Shown here: in pieces, positions 34,491-43,445 of the stretch
Layout of the letters: each line of letters starts with the position of its first letter
Position numbering within the stretch: the first letter of the stretch is position 1
From: Peribacillus frigoritolerans
GTDB taxonomy: Bacteria; Bacillota; Bacilli; Bacillales; DSM-1321
Length of the DNA: 64,000 bases
Direction of reading: 5' to 3'
Assembly (NCBI RefSeq): GCF_040250305.1
Contig: NZ_CP158190.1
Span: 4,496,001 to 4,560,000 of the forward strand
The notes under the pieces: generated by a model
The model's database searches: none
Seen by the model: only the letters and a program-made list of their open reading frames with translations
What the model was told of the DNA's origin: nothing
Program-made: the position numbers and the translations under genes

Positions 34491-35759
34491 ATGAATTTTA
34501 TTTATATTAATCAAAACATATTAGATAATCTCTTTTATATCTTAGTAAGTATTTTGATATATTACATTTTATTAGATCATGGCAAAAGGTTAAGTCAGTA
34601 TGGCAAGACCCTTATTACTGCATGCATGAGCATCCCTATTATTTTATGTATGAAGTTTCCTATTTATATCGATCAATATTGTGTCCACGATCTCAGGCAA
34701 ATTCCTTTTATAATAGGGACCCTTTATGGTGGCTGGCCTGTAGGGGCTGCCCTGTTAGTCATCATATTAACTTTTAGGTTTGCTTTTTATGGTTTCAATT
34801 TACTTACGTTAATTGTATATATCGTAATATTTATTATAACGGCTCTATTTTCTTCCAAATTCAAAAATTTCAATCGAAAAAATAAGATTAATAGCTCGAT
34901 ACTATTAATTCTGTTTCTTGGAATCCTAACGAGCTTCATTTCACTCGTTATGTCTGATTATTTTCGAATAACGGAGGCGTATGTATTTTACTTTATTATC
35001 CTCCCTCCTTTCATTATTGCTTTAGCTGTATATATAATGGAAATTTTAAAAGATGCCATTTTAATCCGGACACAAATGATAAGGCTTGAAAAAATGGAGG
35101 TAGTCAGTCAGCTTGCAGCAAGCATTTCACATGAAGTTAGAAATCCTTTAACGGTTGTGAAAGGATTTGTTCAACTGCTAAAGACTCCTGATCTGACTCA
35201 GGAAGTAAAAGAACAATATATAGAGCATATTGTCAGGGAGCTTAATAGTGCAGAATCCATTATTAGTGAATACTTAGCATTTGCAAAACCTGCACTTGAG
35301 AAAGTGGATCCTATTTCAATTAACCGTGAAATAGGATATGTAATTGAAATGATCAAACCATTGGCTAGCATGAATTTAGTTACTATATCTAATCAGTTGA
35401 CTCCAGGCATTACCCGGGGGAATATTCAGCATTTCAAGCAATGCTTCCTAAATCTCATTAAAAATGGTATAGAGGCAATGCCAAACGGCGGGGAACTTAA
35501 TATTGTTTCCTATGTAAATAATTTCGACATCATTATCGAAATAAGTGACAATGGAGTAGGAATGAACAAAGAGCAAATAAATCGTTTTGGCGAGCCTTAT
35601 TACAGTTCCAAAGAAAAAGGGACTGGGTTGGGATCAATGGTGGCTGTTAAGACCATCCAAACGATGAATGGTACACTTCATATAACAAGTCTTTTGAATA
35701 AGGGAACAACGATTTCAGTAACACTTCCCGTTTATCATGAAGATTATTCTGTAAAATAA
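34491..35759 (+). CDS. KinB-like sensor histidine kinase
   Basis: The 422-aa protein has six or so membrane segments in residues 1-185 (5TM-type sensor: FIIGTLYGGWPVGAALLVII). The HisKA box is ASISHEVRNPLTVVKGFVQL with phospho-accepting His near 213. The HATPase_c domain has NLIKNGIEAMPNGG (N box), DNGVGM (G1) and GTGLGSMVA (G2). No response regulator is adjacent, as expected for a kinase feeding the Spo0F phosphorelay. AGGAG precedes the ATG. Confidence 0.82.
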   Translation: MNFIYINQNILDNLFYILVSILIYYILLDHGKRLSQYGKTLITACMSIPIILCMKFPIYIDQYCVHDLRQIPFIIGTLYGGWPVGAALLVIILTFRFAFYGFNLLTLIVYIVIFIITALFSSKFKNFNRKNKINSSILLILFLGILTSFISLVMSDYFRITEAYVFYFIILPPFIIALAVYIMEILKDAILIRTQMIRLEKMEVVSQLAASISHEVRNPLTVVKGFVQLLKTPDLTQEVKEQYIEHIVRELNSAESIISEYLAFAKPALEKVDPISINREIGYVIEMIKPLASMNLVTISNQLTPGITRGNIQHFKQCFLNLIKNGIEAMPNGGELNIVSYVNNFDIIIEISDNGVGMNKEQINRFGEPYYSSKEKGTGLGSMVAVKTIQTMNGTLHITSLLNKGTTISVTLPVYHEDYSVK

Positions 35760-35764
35760 TAAAA

Positions 35765-35788
35765 AAGTCCGCCGTAAATGGCGGACTT
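35765..35788 (+). terminator. terminator of the kinase gene
   Basis: AAGTCCGCC GTAAAT GGCGGACTT stem. A near-identical hairpin at 36254-36277 serves the convergent UvrA-like gene. Confidence 0.8.
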
Positions 35789-35789
35789 C

Positions 35790-35950
35790 AGACTGTAGAC
35801 AAACTCGAAGAAAAGCGAATTTGCCTGCAGTTTTATTTAATAGAAGCTCCAGTTGATTTCAGAAATCTACTCCCTTTCCGCGGACTGTCTGCCAAGCCTC
35901 CTCGACGCAAGCGTCTGTGGGGTCTCGGCTAGCCAGTTATTCGGCAGAAG
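35790..35950. repeat. MITE-like repeat fragment
   Basis: CAGACTGTAGACAAACTC (terminal TGTAGACAAA at 35794-35803) is shared with the element at 48213-48444. It is followed by a variant of the GC-rich core (CCTTTCCGCGGAC, GCCTCCTCG, GTCTGTGGGGTCTC). No matching right end was found. Confidence 0.6.
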
Positions 35951-36014
35951 TGTCGCAAATTTCTTCAATCCAATAAGGATTACAGTAAAAAGCCTTAAAG
36001 ACCGGAGCAGTTTA

Positions 36015-36205
36015 TTCGACCCGCTGCACTGTCTTGGGCTGTTGACGCAGTTTATCGACCTAAACCACACAATATTCGGCCGTTCACGCACAGTATTCGA
36101 CCTAAACCACATAGTATTCGACCGTTCACACACATTATTCGACCTACCCCGCATAGTATTCGACCGTTGAGGCACTATATTCGACGGCTCGCGAATTTTT
36201 TTCGA
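36015..36205. repeat. 21-bp tandem repeat array
   Basis: About nine units of 20-21 bp alternate between two forms: TTCGACCTAAACCACATAGT-type and TTCGACCGTTCACACACATT-type. The period of 21 keeps all frames open, giving long but probably meaningless frames on both strands. Confidence 0.8.
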
Positions 36206-36253
36206 ACTTCACCTCACTATTCGGACTCTTAACCCCTTATGTCCGCAAAATAA

Positions 36254-36277
36254 AAGTCCGCCATTATCGGCGGACTT
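36254..36277 (-). terminator. terminator of the UvrA-like gene
   Basis: AAGTCCGCC ATTATC GGCGGACTT stem. It lies seven bases from the stop codon. Confidence 0.8.
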
Positions 36278-36283
36278 TTTACT

Positions 36284-39200
36284 TTATTTTTTCTGGTCAA
36301 GGCATTGATAAACCGCCATCATGTCTCGTTTGTTCAATTCCCGAATCCGGGTGAAAATGGGGATATCGGCCACGGCCTCGGTACGTTCACTTTCAGCCAC
36401 GACATCACTTACTTTCCCTGTCAGCCAGGTCTGGACGTCGATGCTTTCGACGATTTCTTTACGCCCTTCATCATCGATGCCACTGGCATGACAGCTCACA
36501 CAAGGGATCGTTAATTTATACACACCGTCATGGATGTTATCTTCTGAAATGACTTTCTTGCCATTACAGAATGGGCATTTATGACTTGCTTTAATTTTAT
36601 TGATTTGGGTAACGATTTTTTTGTAGCCGAATGCTTCATAGACATAGGTTAGTTTTTTGTATTTGCCATTGGTGAAATATTTATCAATAATGGTTTCTCT
36701 TGTTTCGTTAATATTGGCAAAGTCACAGATGGTAATCTGATTTTTGCTGCTGATTGCTTCGATATTGCCTTTAATGCTGTCCCAGAATGGCTGGGTATTT
36801 TGTAAAACCACTTCATAGCCGACGAAGCTTGCTAGTTCGAGCTCAAGCATTTTCAACGCCGCTTTTGTTTCACGTGGAAGGAATGACACATCATCAGTGA
36901 GTGCGATATCGCCGCCCACAATCGCTTTTAGTTTCTCCAGTTCCGGCAGCTTCCCTACGATTTTGATGACTTGATCAATTGGCTGTTGGATGATCTCGCG
37001 AATGTCCGTATCACCAAACATCAGCTTTTTATGATGTTTGAGAACCGTTCCTTGACAGACTGGACAGTCGATCATTTCTTTTGTTTCTTTCATCTGCTCT
37101 TTAATGATAGATTTCGATACAAAGATATAACGCCCAATGATGAAATTGAACCCTTCCCAAATTCGCGATGCCTTGCCTGCTTTATCGTAAAAGGACTTTT
37201 CCCAATACCCATATAAGAAGGTATGTTTTTCGGCATCTGTCATCTCATTATAGCTTTTACTAATGTCGTGACCGAGTTCATTCTTGATCTCATCAAACAG
37301 GAATTCCAGTTTTGAATGCTGATAATATTTTAATACTTCCATCACGTCCGGATGCAATAAACCATCCCAGAATGGCACGTTTTTGTCTTGTATGACTACA
37401 TCGAAATCGAATTTTTCAATGACCCGGCGTCCCGAACAGCTTGGACAATGATTTTCTGCAGAATAGAAATCGAAGCTTCTTGTATCCTTATTGGTCGGAT
37501 GTGCAGCCACTATATGGTTGATCATTCCGCCCAATTCATAAAGAAACGTATATTGACTGTACAAGTGCCGTTCAAGGTCGATGGCGATGACAGGTGCAAT
37601 CGTGTCTGACTCGTACTCCCCATAAATCACACGAGCGATTGGTGATAAGCTTTTTAAAATGCCGCCCTTATAGACGTTCTCTGCGTTTTTAAAATAGTCC
37701 AGATGATTTTCCTGTAAATAATTGATACCAGTTTTTGACCGGAGCGTCGAAGAGATATGCAATGGCTCCACTTGATCGTCACTGTCTTTCTGACGGTAAT
37801 AATCATCATGACTGACAACGTCAAGATGCTGGACAGGTGTTAGCTGTCTTTTGCCAAAATCCACGATATAATCCGAGCTTTCCAGCATATAGGCATTATG
37901 TTCAATCATGATGATGGAGACGGATTCATCCTCCAGAATGACCCTGACACTGTCAATGAATTGGTTTAAAATATTTTGCGATAACCCTTTTGAAGGCTCG
38001 TCAAAAATGAACAGCGTGTGCGGGTTCCTTGTCTTCGCAAACAGCTCGGAAACTAAGTGGACACATTGAAATTCACCCGTCGATAGTGTTTGTGTTTTTC
38101 TTTCTAACGTCAAATAACCAAGCCCAAGTTTGATCAATAAGCTCAAACGTTTATGTGCGATGTCTTCTTTTGGCAATTCTTCAATAATATCTTCGATTGA
38201 ACGCTGAAAAATATCATCAATTTCATCACTGTATTTGGTTAGCTTCTTTTTAATATCAAGAAACGTCGCAACGGTTGACCGGCTGGTGATCGATTTATTT
38301 CGGTCCTGCCCGACCATGACCAGCTTATCCTTTGGATACCGCTTCTGAAAATCTTTGGAGATGCATTCATTGACTAGTGTAGATTTACCGCAGCCTGATT
38401 CCCCCGTAAAGGTAACGAGTCTATTCTTGGGAATCCGGATTTCTTCCATTTGAATATTACGGCAGTAAAGATCCTGAAATTGATAGTATTCAGTAGGCGC
38501 TGCTTCATTTCGCTTCCAGCTGATTGGTTTGGGCCGCGGTGATTCCTCAACGATTTTCCCGCCATATTTTCCGCTGCCGGGTCCAAAGAACAATTGGTCA
38601 TCAGTGCTATCCAACACCGTGTCTGAGTGATCAATGAGCCAAATTTGATTTTTATAACCTAATTGCTTAATCTGTTCCAAAATTTTCAAAAGGGTTTGAT
38701 GATCAAGACCGACGGAGATTTCATCGATGATGATCACGGTATTTTCACTTGTTGCCATGAATTCGGCCAAGTAAAGCCGGGTTAATTCCCCTCCTGACAC
38801 TGTCCCCATAATACGGTTCAAGCCTAAATAACCAATATTCATATTGATTATATTTTGGAGAATATGCTGTTTAGCTTCACTAATATGTAATGTCTCTGCG
38901 AGTGAAAGGATCGTTTCGATGCTTAAGTTGTTGATATCGGATATAGTATGCGGGCGATCTAATAATTCAATGGTATATTGCTCGACTTCTTGATTGTAGC
39001 GCTTCCCCTCACACTTTGGACATTCGACATTTTTCGTCGTACCGCGTCCTTTACAAGTGGGGCACCAGCCTAAGGCATTATTAAATGAAAAAACTTCCGG
39101 AGAAAGATTGAATTTTTCTGCAAGACAAACACGAATCTCTTTAAACACACCAGTATGTGTGCCAATGGTCGAACGGGGATTAGCTGAAATGGATGATTTG

Positions 39201-39454
39201 CCGAGAAAAAGGACCAGAGGCATTTCCTCCATCTTGATGGCACTGAAGTTGGTTTCCATAATATTAGGGAATAAATACTGATATTCAGACTTCGGCAATA
39301 AGGAAACGAGACGCTTCTTGGATTCTTCGCCAATGGTTTGACAAAAAGTCGTCTTCCCGGAACCTGATAAACCAGCAATTCCTAATGATTGGTCGTCTGG
39401 CAGTGATGAATCTAAATGGCTTATATTATTCGCTATTAATCGATTTATTTTCAT
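36284..39454 (-). CDS. UvrA-like ABC ATPase with long C-terminal zinc-finger extension
   Basis: The 1056-aa protein starts behind GAGGAG. ABC-I: Walker A GLSGSGKT (28-35), zinc finger CPTC...CPKC (131-148), signature VSGGELTRLYLAE, Walker B IIIDEISVGLD. ABC-II: Walker A GESGCGKST (about 347), signature LSTGEFQCVHLVSEL, Walker B FIFDEPSKGLS, switch MIEHN. Unlike UvrA, where ABC-II ends the protein, roughly 490 more residues follow with CPSCSGRR, CPVCQG and CPFCNGKK...CVSC, resembling repeated UvrA zinc modules. UvrA paralogues act in DNA repair or drug tolerance; the role of this one is unknown. Confidence 0.8.
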   Translation of the reverse strand: MKINRLIANNISHLDSSLPDDQSLGIAGLSGSGKTTFCQTIGEESKKRLVSLLPKSEYQYLFPNIMETNFSAIKMEEMPLVLFLGKSSISANPRSTIGTHTGVFKEIRVCLAEKFNLSPEVFSFNNALGWCPTCKGRGTTKNVECPKCEGKRYNQEVEQYTIELLDRPHTISDINNLSIETILSLAETLHISEAKQHILQNIINMNIGYLGLNRIMGTVSGGELTRLYLAEFMATSENTVIIIDEISVGLDHQTLLKILEQIKQLGYKNQIWLIDHSDTVLDSTDDQLFFGPGSGKYGGKIVEESPRPKPISWKRNEAAPTEYYQFQDLYCRNIQMEEIRIPKNRLVTFTGESGCGKSTLVNECISKDFQKRYPKDKLVMVGQDRNKSITSRSTVATFLDIKKKLTKYSDEIDDIFQRSIEDIIEELPKEDIAHKRLSLLIKLGLGYLTLERKTQTLSTGEFQCVHLVSELFAKTRNPHTLFIFDEPSKGLSQNILNQFIDSVRVILEDESVSIIMIEHNAYMLESSDYIVDFGKRQLTPVQHLDVVSHDDYYRQKDSDDQVEPLHISSTLRSKTGINYLQENHLDYFKNAENVYKGGILKSLSPIARVIYGEYESDTIAPVIAIDLERHLYSQYTFLYELGGMINHIVAAHPTNKDTRSFDFYSAENHCPSCSGRRVIEKFDFDVVIQDKNVPFWDGLLHPDVMEVLKYYQHSKLEFLFDEIKNELGHDISKSYNEMTDAEKHTFLYGYWEKSFYDKAGKASRIWEGFNFIIGRYIFVSKSIIKEQMKETKEMIDCPVCQGTVLKHHKKLMFGDTDIREIIQQPIDQVIKIVGKLPELEKLKAIVGGDIALTDDVSFLPRETKAALKMLELELASFVGYEVVLQNTQPFWDSIKGNIEAISSKNQITICDFANINETRETIIDKYFTNGKYKKLTYVYEAFGYKKIVTQINKIKASHKCPFCNGKKVISEDNIHDGVYKLTIPCVSCHASGIDDEGRKEIVESIDVQTWLTGKVSDVVAESERTEAVADIPIFTRIRELNKRDMMAVYQCLDQKK

Positions 39455-39637
39455 TTGTAACTCCTCTCATTTTTTTAAGCTCAGTCTTTCATATTAGCAC
39501 AGCAGTATATGTATTTGGTATTTTTTTTAACGGTACCCCATCCTTCTATTCTTTCACATTACGCTGTTTCAAAAACGTATGATTCATCGACAAAAAACGA
39601 GGAGTAAGGATTGAATTTTTTTAAAGCCTTCTTATAG

Positions 39638-39672
39638 ATTATAAAAGCCCCTCTCGACTAAGAGAAGGGCAT
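39638..39672 (-). terminator. terminator of sspL
   Basis: GCCCCTCTC/GAGAAGGGC with GACTAA loop. Confidence 0.7.
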
Positions 39673-39709
39673 TTCTTATAAAGTATGACCACATTTTTAT
39701 CCAATACAC

Positions 39710-39841
39710 TTATTTTGTATTAGACTTTTTTGCCTTGTTTTCAAGATCGCTTTTAGGCTCGGTGGAGAATTCCACATCTTTTCCATGTCCCTGCGGGTTA
39801 ACACTTGGTGCGATGCGACCTCTTCCTGTCTTTTTACTCAT
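39710..39841 (-). CDS. sspL: small acid-soluble spore protein L
   Basis: The 43-aa protein reads MSKKTGRGRIAPSVNPQGHG, then EFSTEPKSDLENKAKKSNTK. It follows the SspL pattern (KGRLTGGVTPQG...DPKTELEERAKKSNTK in B. subtilis, as I recall). GGAGGTGA precedes the ATG. Produced in the forespore under sigma-G in known species; minor SASP of the spore core. Confidence 0.85.
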   Translation of the reverse strand: MSKKTGRGRIAPSVNPQGHGKDVEFSTEPKSDLENKAKKSNTK

Positions 39842-39876
39842 TTCCTTCACCTCCAAGTATATGATGTTGGACGGAT

Positions 39877-40092
39877 CTACTTTAAATTACGGGTGTAATT
39901 AAATGTGTCTTTGTTCTGAGGAACATCAGGATCTTTTTTCCCGGCAGGCTGTACTGCTCTTCCTGTATTTCCGCTATAGCCTTCTTCCATGGGCCCTGGA
40001 TAATGATAATGACCATCATTAACTGATTGAGTTGTTGATTCACCAGTCACCTGGCTTCCTCCCGTTTCCACCTGTTCTTTCTCGTTAGTCAA
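39877..40092 (-). CDS. small hydrophilic protein
   Basis: The 71-aa, TTG-started protein (GGAGGAG upstream) is rich in Gly, Gln and Pro (GHYHYPGPMEEGYSGNTGRA) and ends DTFNYTRNLK. No hydrophobic segment. Being next to sspL it may be another spore protein, but that is inference. The end resembles the NARNLD stretch of 46284-46544 only loosely. Confidence 0.55.
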   Translation of the reverse strand: MTNEKEQVETGGSQVTGESTTQSVNDGHYHYPGPMEEGYSGNTGRAVQPAGKKDPDVPQNKDTFNYTRNLK

Positions 40093-40198
40093 TCCATCTC
40101 CTCCTTTTTCCTAAAGATTTTCTTTTATAGTATTTCGATAAAAGAGCAATAAAATTAAAGGAGAAAAAAGGAAGCACTAATAATTACTCCATTCTTTG

Positions 40199-42538
40199 TT
40201 AATTGGAGGTCAGAAGTAAGCTCTCCGTTCCATCGTTTTTCAAGAAAGGACTTGGTTCGCCAACAGTATATATTTGTAAGTTATGCATAGCCCTGGTACA
40301 TGCGGTGTAGAACAATCTACGCAGGCTCTCATCACCATATGTTTGCACAGATGCATCATAAATGATGACAGCATCAAATTCGATGCCCTTGGCCAAATAA
40401 GCCGGAATAACAACAACTCCCTGTTCATATTCATTTGTGCCATTCTGAACGAGTTTAATTTCACCTTGGACACTAAGGGCATCGTATGCAACGGCACTTT
40501 CCGCAGCAGATTTACAGATTATTGCGATTGTATTATACTCACGACTTTGAAAGTATTTGACTTTAGACAGAATTTCACGGTGCAATTCATCTCGGCTGGA
40601 CACATGAGTGAGTACAGGCTTCTCGCCTTCTCGATTGAATGCCTTAATTCGATGGCCTTCTGGAATTAGTTCACGTGTGAATTCTATAATCTGCTTTGTG
40701 GATCTGTAGCTTTGATCCAAGGTTATGCTCTCGGTTTCACTTACTCCGTATAAACTGGTAAGGGTCTGGAAATCCACCCGTTCGCTGGCATGTGCAAATA
40801 TTGCTTGGTTAAAGTCACCGAGCACGGTCATCCTAGCAGAAGGAAACAATCGTTTCAAAAACTCGAATTGAAATGGAGAATAATCCTGTGCTTCGTCAAC
40901 AAGAACATATTTTATAGAAGTATTCGACTGGAATCCTTGAATTAACTCCTTCAGCAGCAAAAATGGAGTCGCGTCTTCGTAATACAGTTTACCTTCATCC
41001 AGCATTTTTTGGGTTGATAAGCAAATTTCCCTTTCGGCAGGTGTTTCACCCTCATTCCACAGTTCGATCCGCATTTGTTCGTCAAAAAGTTGCTTGTATA
41101 TTCCCTTAATATTGATAAAATGAAGTGCTTTTATCCGTTTGCGTAACGTCTTCAATTTCTTTCGAACAATCATACGCGCAAGCATTTTATTCTCTATCTC
41201 ATAATCGTCAAAGGAATCTTCAGTATGACCGCGTTTTTTCTCTAAATAGGTGTATACCTTTTGGTAATCTTCTTTGCTAAGATACTCGATTTCCTCCTGG
41301 ACCCACGGTTGTTTCAACTCAAACTTTTCCCTTTCATCAAGTAGCTCACATAACCACTCTTTCAGCTTTTCAATCCTATTGTGAAATCTTAATGTGGTGT
41401 CTGTGTTATAAAATCTTTCTGAGATTTGTTTGGCCGAGACGAGCGTTTCCCCCCGGAACTTTACCCCTCTAAAGATCATTCCGGATTGCTCCAATGATTG
41501 TCTGTATGTTTTGATGATCTCAAAGAAGCGAATCGATGCCTTAAATTGGATACTCGCTGTCCTGGTGCTATAGGAAGGATCATCCGCTCCAGTCAGCAAA
41601 AATTCCAATTGCTCATAAGGATCCTCAACTTGAAAAGAGTCAGTCAGACGATGATCCAGGTATTCCTGGAATGTTACCTGCTGCATATTCTCTTCGCCAA
41701 GTTCGGGTAACACATTGGATACGTAGTTATTAAACATGGAGTTAGGAGAGAATAGAATGATTTGATCCGCTTTCAGCCTTTCTCGATTCTTGTAGAGCAA
41801 GTAAGCGATCCGTTGGAGGGCAGCTGATGTCTTCCCGCTGCCAGCGGCACCTTGAACAATGAGCAGACGTCCGCGATCGTTCCGGATGATCCTATTTTGC
41901 TCCCGTTGAATGGTGGCCACAATACTGTGCATATGCTTATCCGTTCCCTTGCCAAGCACCTGCTGCAGGATCTCATCCCCAATGGTGAGACTCGTATCGA
42001 ACATTGATTCGATAACGCCTCCCTTGATGGTGTATTGCCACTTGTTCTCCAGCATCCCCCGAATTACGCCTCCGGGAGTGGAGTATTCTACAGGACCGGG
42101 AGGATAGTCATAATAAACACTCGAAATCGGGGCCCTCCAATCGTAGATAATGAAGTTTTCTCCTGTTGCATCAGTAAGAGTGGAAGTCCCAATATAAATT
42201 TGTTCCGTAAGGGGAGACCCTTCTTCAGTGATATCAATCCGGCCGAAATAAGGCACTTCCTGCATGCGGCGCAGTGTCGACAGCCTCTTGAAGGCATATC
42301 TATGTGCGCCTTCGCTTTGTGACAAGTCTTGAGCCTGCTGCCTTAAGCCAATGATCGTCTCGAGGTAATCATCGAAAGTATCGATATTAACCTTGAGGTC
42401 ATCCCAAAAGTGTTTACGGATATTAACAACTTCTTTTTTACGCTTTGAAGTTTCACCTTCTATTTTGCTGATTTGTTTCGTGATTGTTTCTATCACCTCA
42501 TCCAAACGTTCTTGCTCCTGCCGAATTTCATCGTTCAT
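40199..42538 (-). CDS. helD: HelD, UvrD-like RNA polymerase recycling factor
   Basis: The 779-aa protein starts at ATG 42538, eight bases after AAAGGAG. The N-terminal coiled coil (1-60) probes the RNA polymerase channel. FIIYDWRAPISSVYYD near 135 and Walker A VQGAAGSGKTSAALQR near 235 are typical. Later helicase motifs are VLVDEAQDYSPFQ, LGDFNQAIF, QSYRST and the terminal AYLAKGIEFDAVIIYD...YTACTRA. HelD pulls stalled RNA polymerase off DNA using ATP. Length matches B. subtilis HelD (about 774). Confidence 0.9.
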   Translation of the reverse strand: MNDEIRQEQERLDEVIETITKQISKIEGETSKRKKEVVNIRKHFWDDLKVNIDTFDDYLETIIGLRQQAQDLSQSEGAHRYAFKRLSTLRRMQEVPYFGRIDITEEGSPLTEQIYIGTSTLTDATGENFIIYDWRAPISSVYYDYPPGPVEYSTPGGVIRGMLENKWQYTIKGGVIESMFDTSLTIGDEILQQVLGKGTDKHMHSIVATIQREQNRIIRNDRGRLLIVQGAAGSGKTSAALQRIAYLLYKNRERLKADQIILFSPNSMFNNYVSNVLPELGEENMQQVTFQEYLDHRLTDSFQVEDPYEQLEFLLTGADDPSYSTRTASIQFKASIRFFEIIKTYRQSLEQSGMIFRGVKFRGETLVSAKQISERFYNTDTTLRFHNRIEKLKEWLCELLDEREKFELKQPWVQEEIEYLSKEDYQKVYTYLEKKRGHTEDSFDDYEIENKMLARMIVRKKLKTLRKRIKALHFINIKGIYKQLFDEQMRIELWNEGETPAEREICLSTQKMLDEGKLYYEDATPFLLLKELIQGFQSNTSIKYVLVDEAQDYSPFQFEFLKRLFPSARMTVLGDFNQAIFAHASERVDFQTLTSLYGVSETESITLDQSYRSTKQIIEFTRELIPEGHRIKAFNREGEKPVLTHVSSRDELHREILSKVKYFQSREYNTIAIICKSAAESAVAYDALSVQGEIKLVQNGTNEYEQGVVVIPAYLAKGIEFDAVIIYDASVQTYGDESLRRLFYTACTRAMHNLQIYTVGEPSPFLKNDGTESLLLTSN

Positions 42539-42587
42539 AACAGACACTCCTTTAAAAAATGAGAAATTAGGGGTTGACTAGAGGTGA

Positions 42588-42619
42588 GTTTTACCTTATA
42601 CTTATAGTAAGGGGTAAAC
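42588..42619. promoter_or_regulatory. inverted repeat upstream of helD
   Basis: GTTTTACC...GGGGTAAAC flank TTATACTTATAGTAAG, itself nearly symmetric. It sits about 50 bases upstream of the helD start, where an operator or promoter would lie. Confidence 0.35.
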
Positions 42620-42750
42620 TGTTTTTGTGTATTATAAAATGTGTTTCTATACTAATTTATCATAATTTCTGAATGATATCAACGTATATTTCATAACAGT
42701 TGCCATAATGAATCGTCATTTTATACTCTAATTTAAAATTTAAAGTTAGG

Positions 42751-42787
42751 AACCAGTTAAGCAAGCAGCTTGACTGGTTATTTTTTT
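42751..42787 (+). terminator. orphan terminator upstream of the zinc-ribbon gene
   Basis: AACCAGT/ACTGGTT stem with an AGC/GCT inner pair, followed by ATTTTTTT. No plus-strand gene lies before it, so it may end a small RNA or attenuate a leader. Confidence 0.6.
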
Positions 42788-42941
42788 ATGACTATTTTCA
42801 TCTCGAAAGCCTAGTCCTGTTTTTGCTGCAACACTCACATTAACGGTTGATTCGTTGTAACGATGACACGTGATATTGTCTTGACTTAATATTGTTTGTT
42901 AGATAATGTTTAGAAAAAAACTTTTTGCAGGAGAATTTATA

Positions 42942-43202
42942 ATGAAAAAATATAAAGCATGTCAAAGTTGTGGAATGCCGCTTTCTAAAGATGAATTAGG
43001 TGGAGGAACTGAAAAAGATGGTAGTAAAAGCACTAAATATTGTAGTCATTGTTATATAAATGGTGAATTCACTCAAAATATTACTGCGATAGAAATGCAA
43101 AAATTTGTCCAAAATCATTTGATGGAAAATATGAAAATGCCTAAATTTATTGCTAAGTTTTTTACTAGAGGTATCCCAAAGTTAAAGCGATGGAATAAGT
43201 AA
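42942..43202 (+). CDS. putative zinc-ribbon protein (PF12674-like)
   Basis: The 86-aa protein starts at ATG 42942 behind AGGAG. Four cysteines, CQSCGMPL (6-9) and CSHCYINGEF (about 35-44), form a zinc ribbon in the layout GTEKDGSKSTKYCSHCY typical of this family. The C-terminal half is basic and amphipathic. Function unknown. Confidence 0.75.
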   Translation: MKKYKACQSCGMPLSKDELGGGTEKDGSKSTKYCSHCYINGEFTQNITAIEMQKFVQNHLMENMKMPKFIAKFFTRGIPKLKRWNK

Positions 43203-43234
43203 ACTACAGAAAACGAAAAAACTGTCATTCAAAT

Positions 43235-43310
43235 GTGATTGAAACGGAAGGCGCGAGACTCCCGGACCACCCGCGGAAAGCGAGTGCCTGGAGTGGAAAT
43301 CAATATTAAC
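43235..43310 (+). repeat. GC-rich intergenic repeat, internally deleted copy
   Basis: GCGCGAGACTCCCGGACCAC, then CCGCGGAAAGCGAGTGCCTG. The middle part present in the 33625 and 48290 copies is missing. TTATCTACA follows, and a GCCCTC/GAGGGC terminator lies at 43328-43353. Confidence 0.7.
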
Positions 43311-43400
43311 GAGATTATCTACAGCCGAAGCCCTCCATTATAGAGAGGGCTTGTTTGTTCTGCAGGATGAGTAAAATACTGAATAATCCGAAACTAAAAA

Positions 43401-43434
43401 GCTGGATAGCCCCAAATAAGGCTATCCAGCTTAA
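43401..43434 (-). terminator. terminator of the hydroxyacid dehydrogenase gene
   Basis: AGCTGGATAGCC/GGCTATCCAGCT with CCAAATAA loop. Confidence 0.85.
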
Positions 43435-43445
43435 TTTATAAAAGA

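Noticed and set aside
35853..36175. Long open frames on both strands with heptad-like FDLNHIVFDR repeats
   Set aside because: The 21-bp tandem repeat keeps all frames open; no start site or conservation supports a protein.
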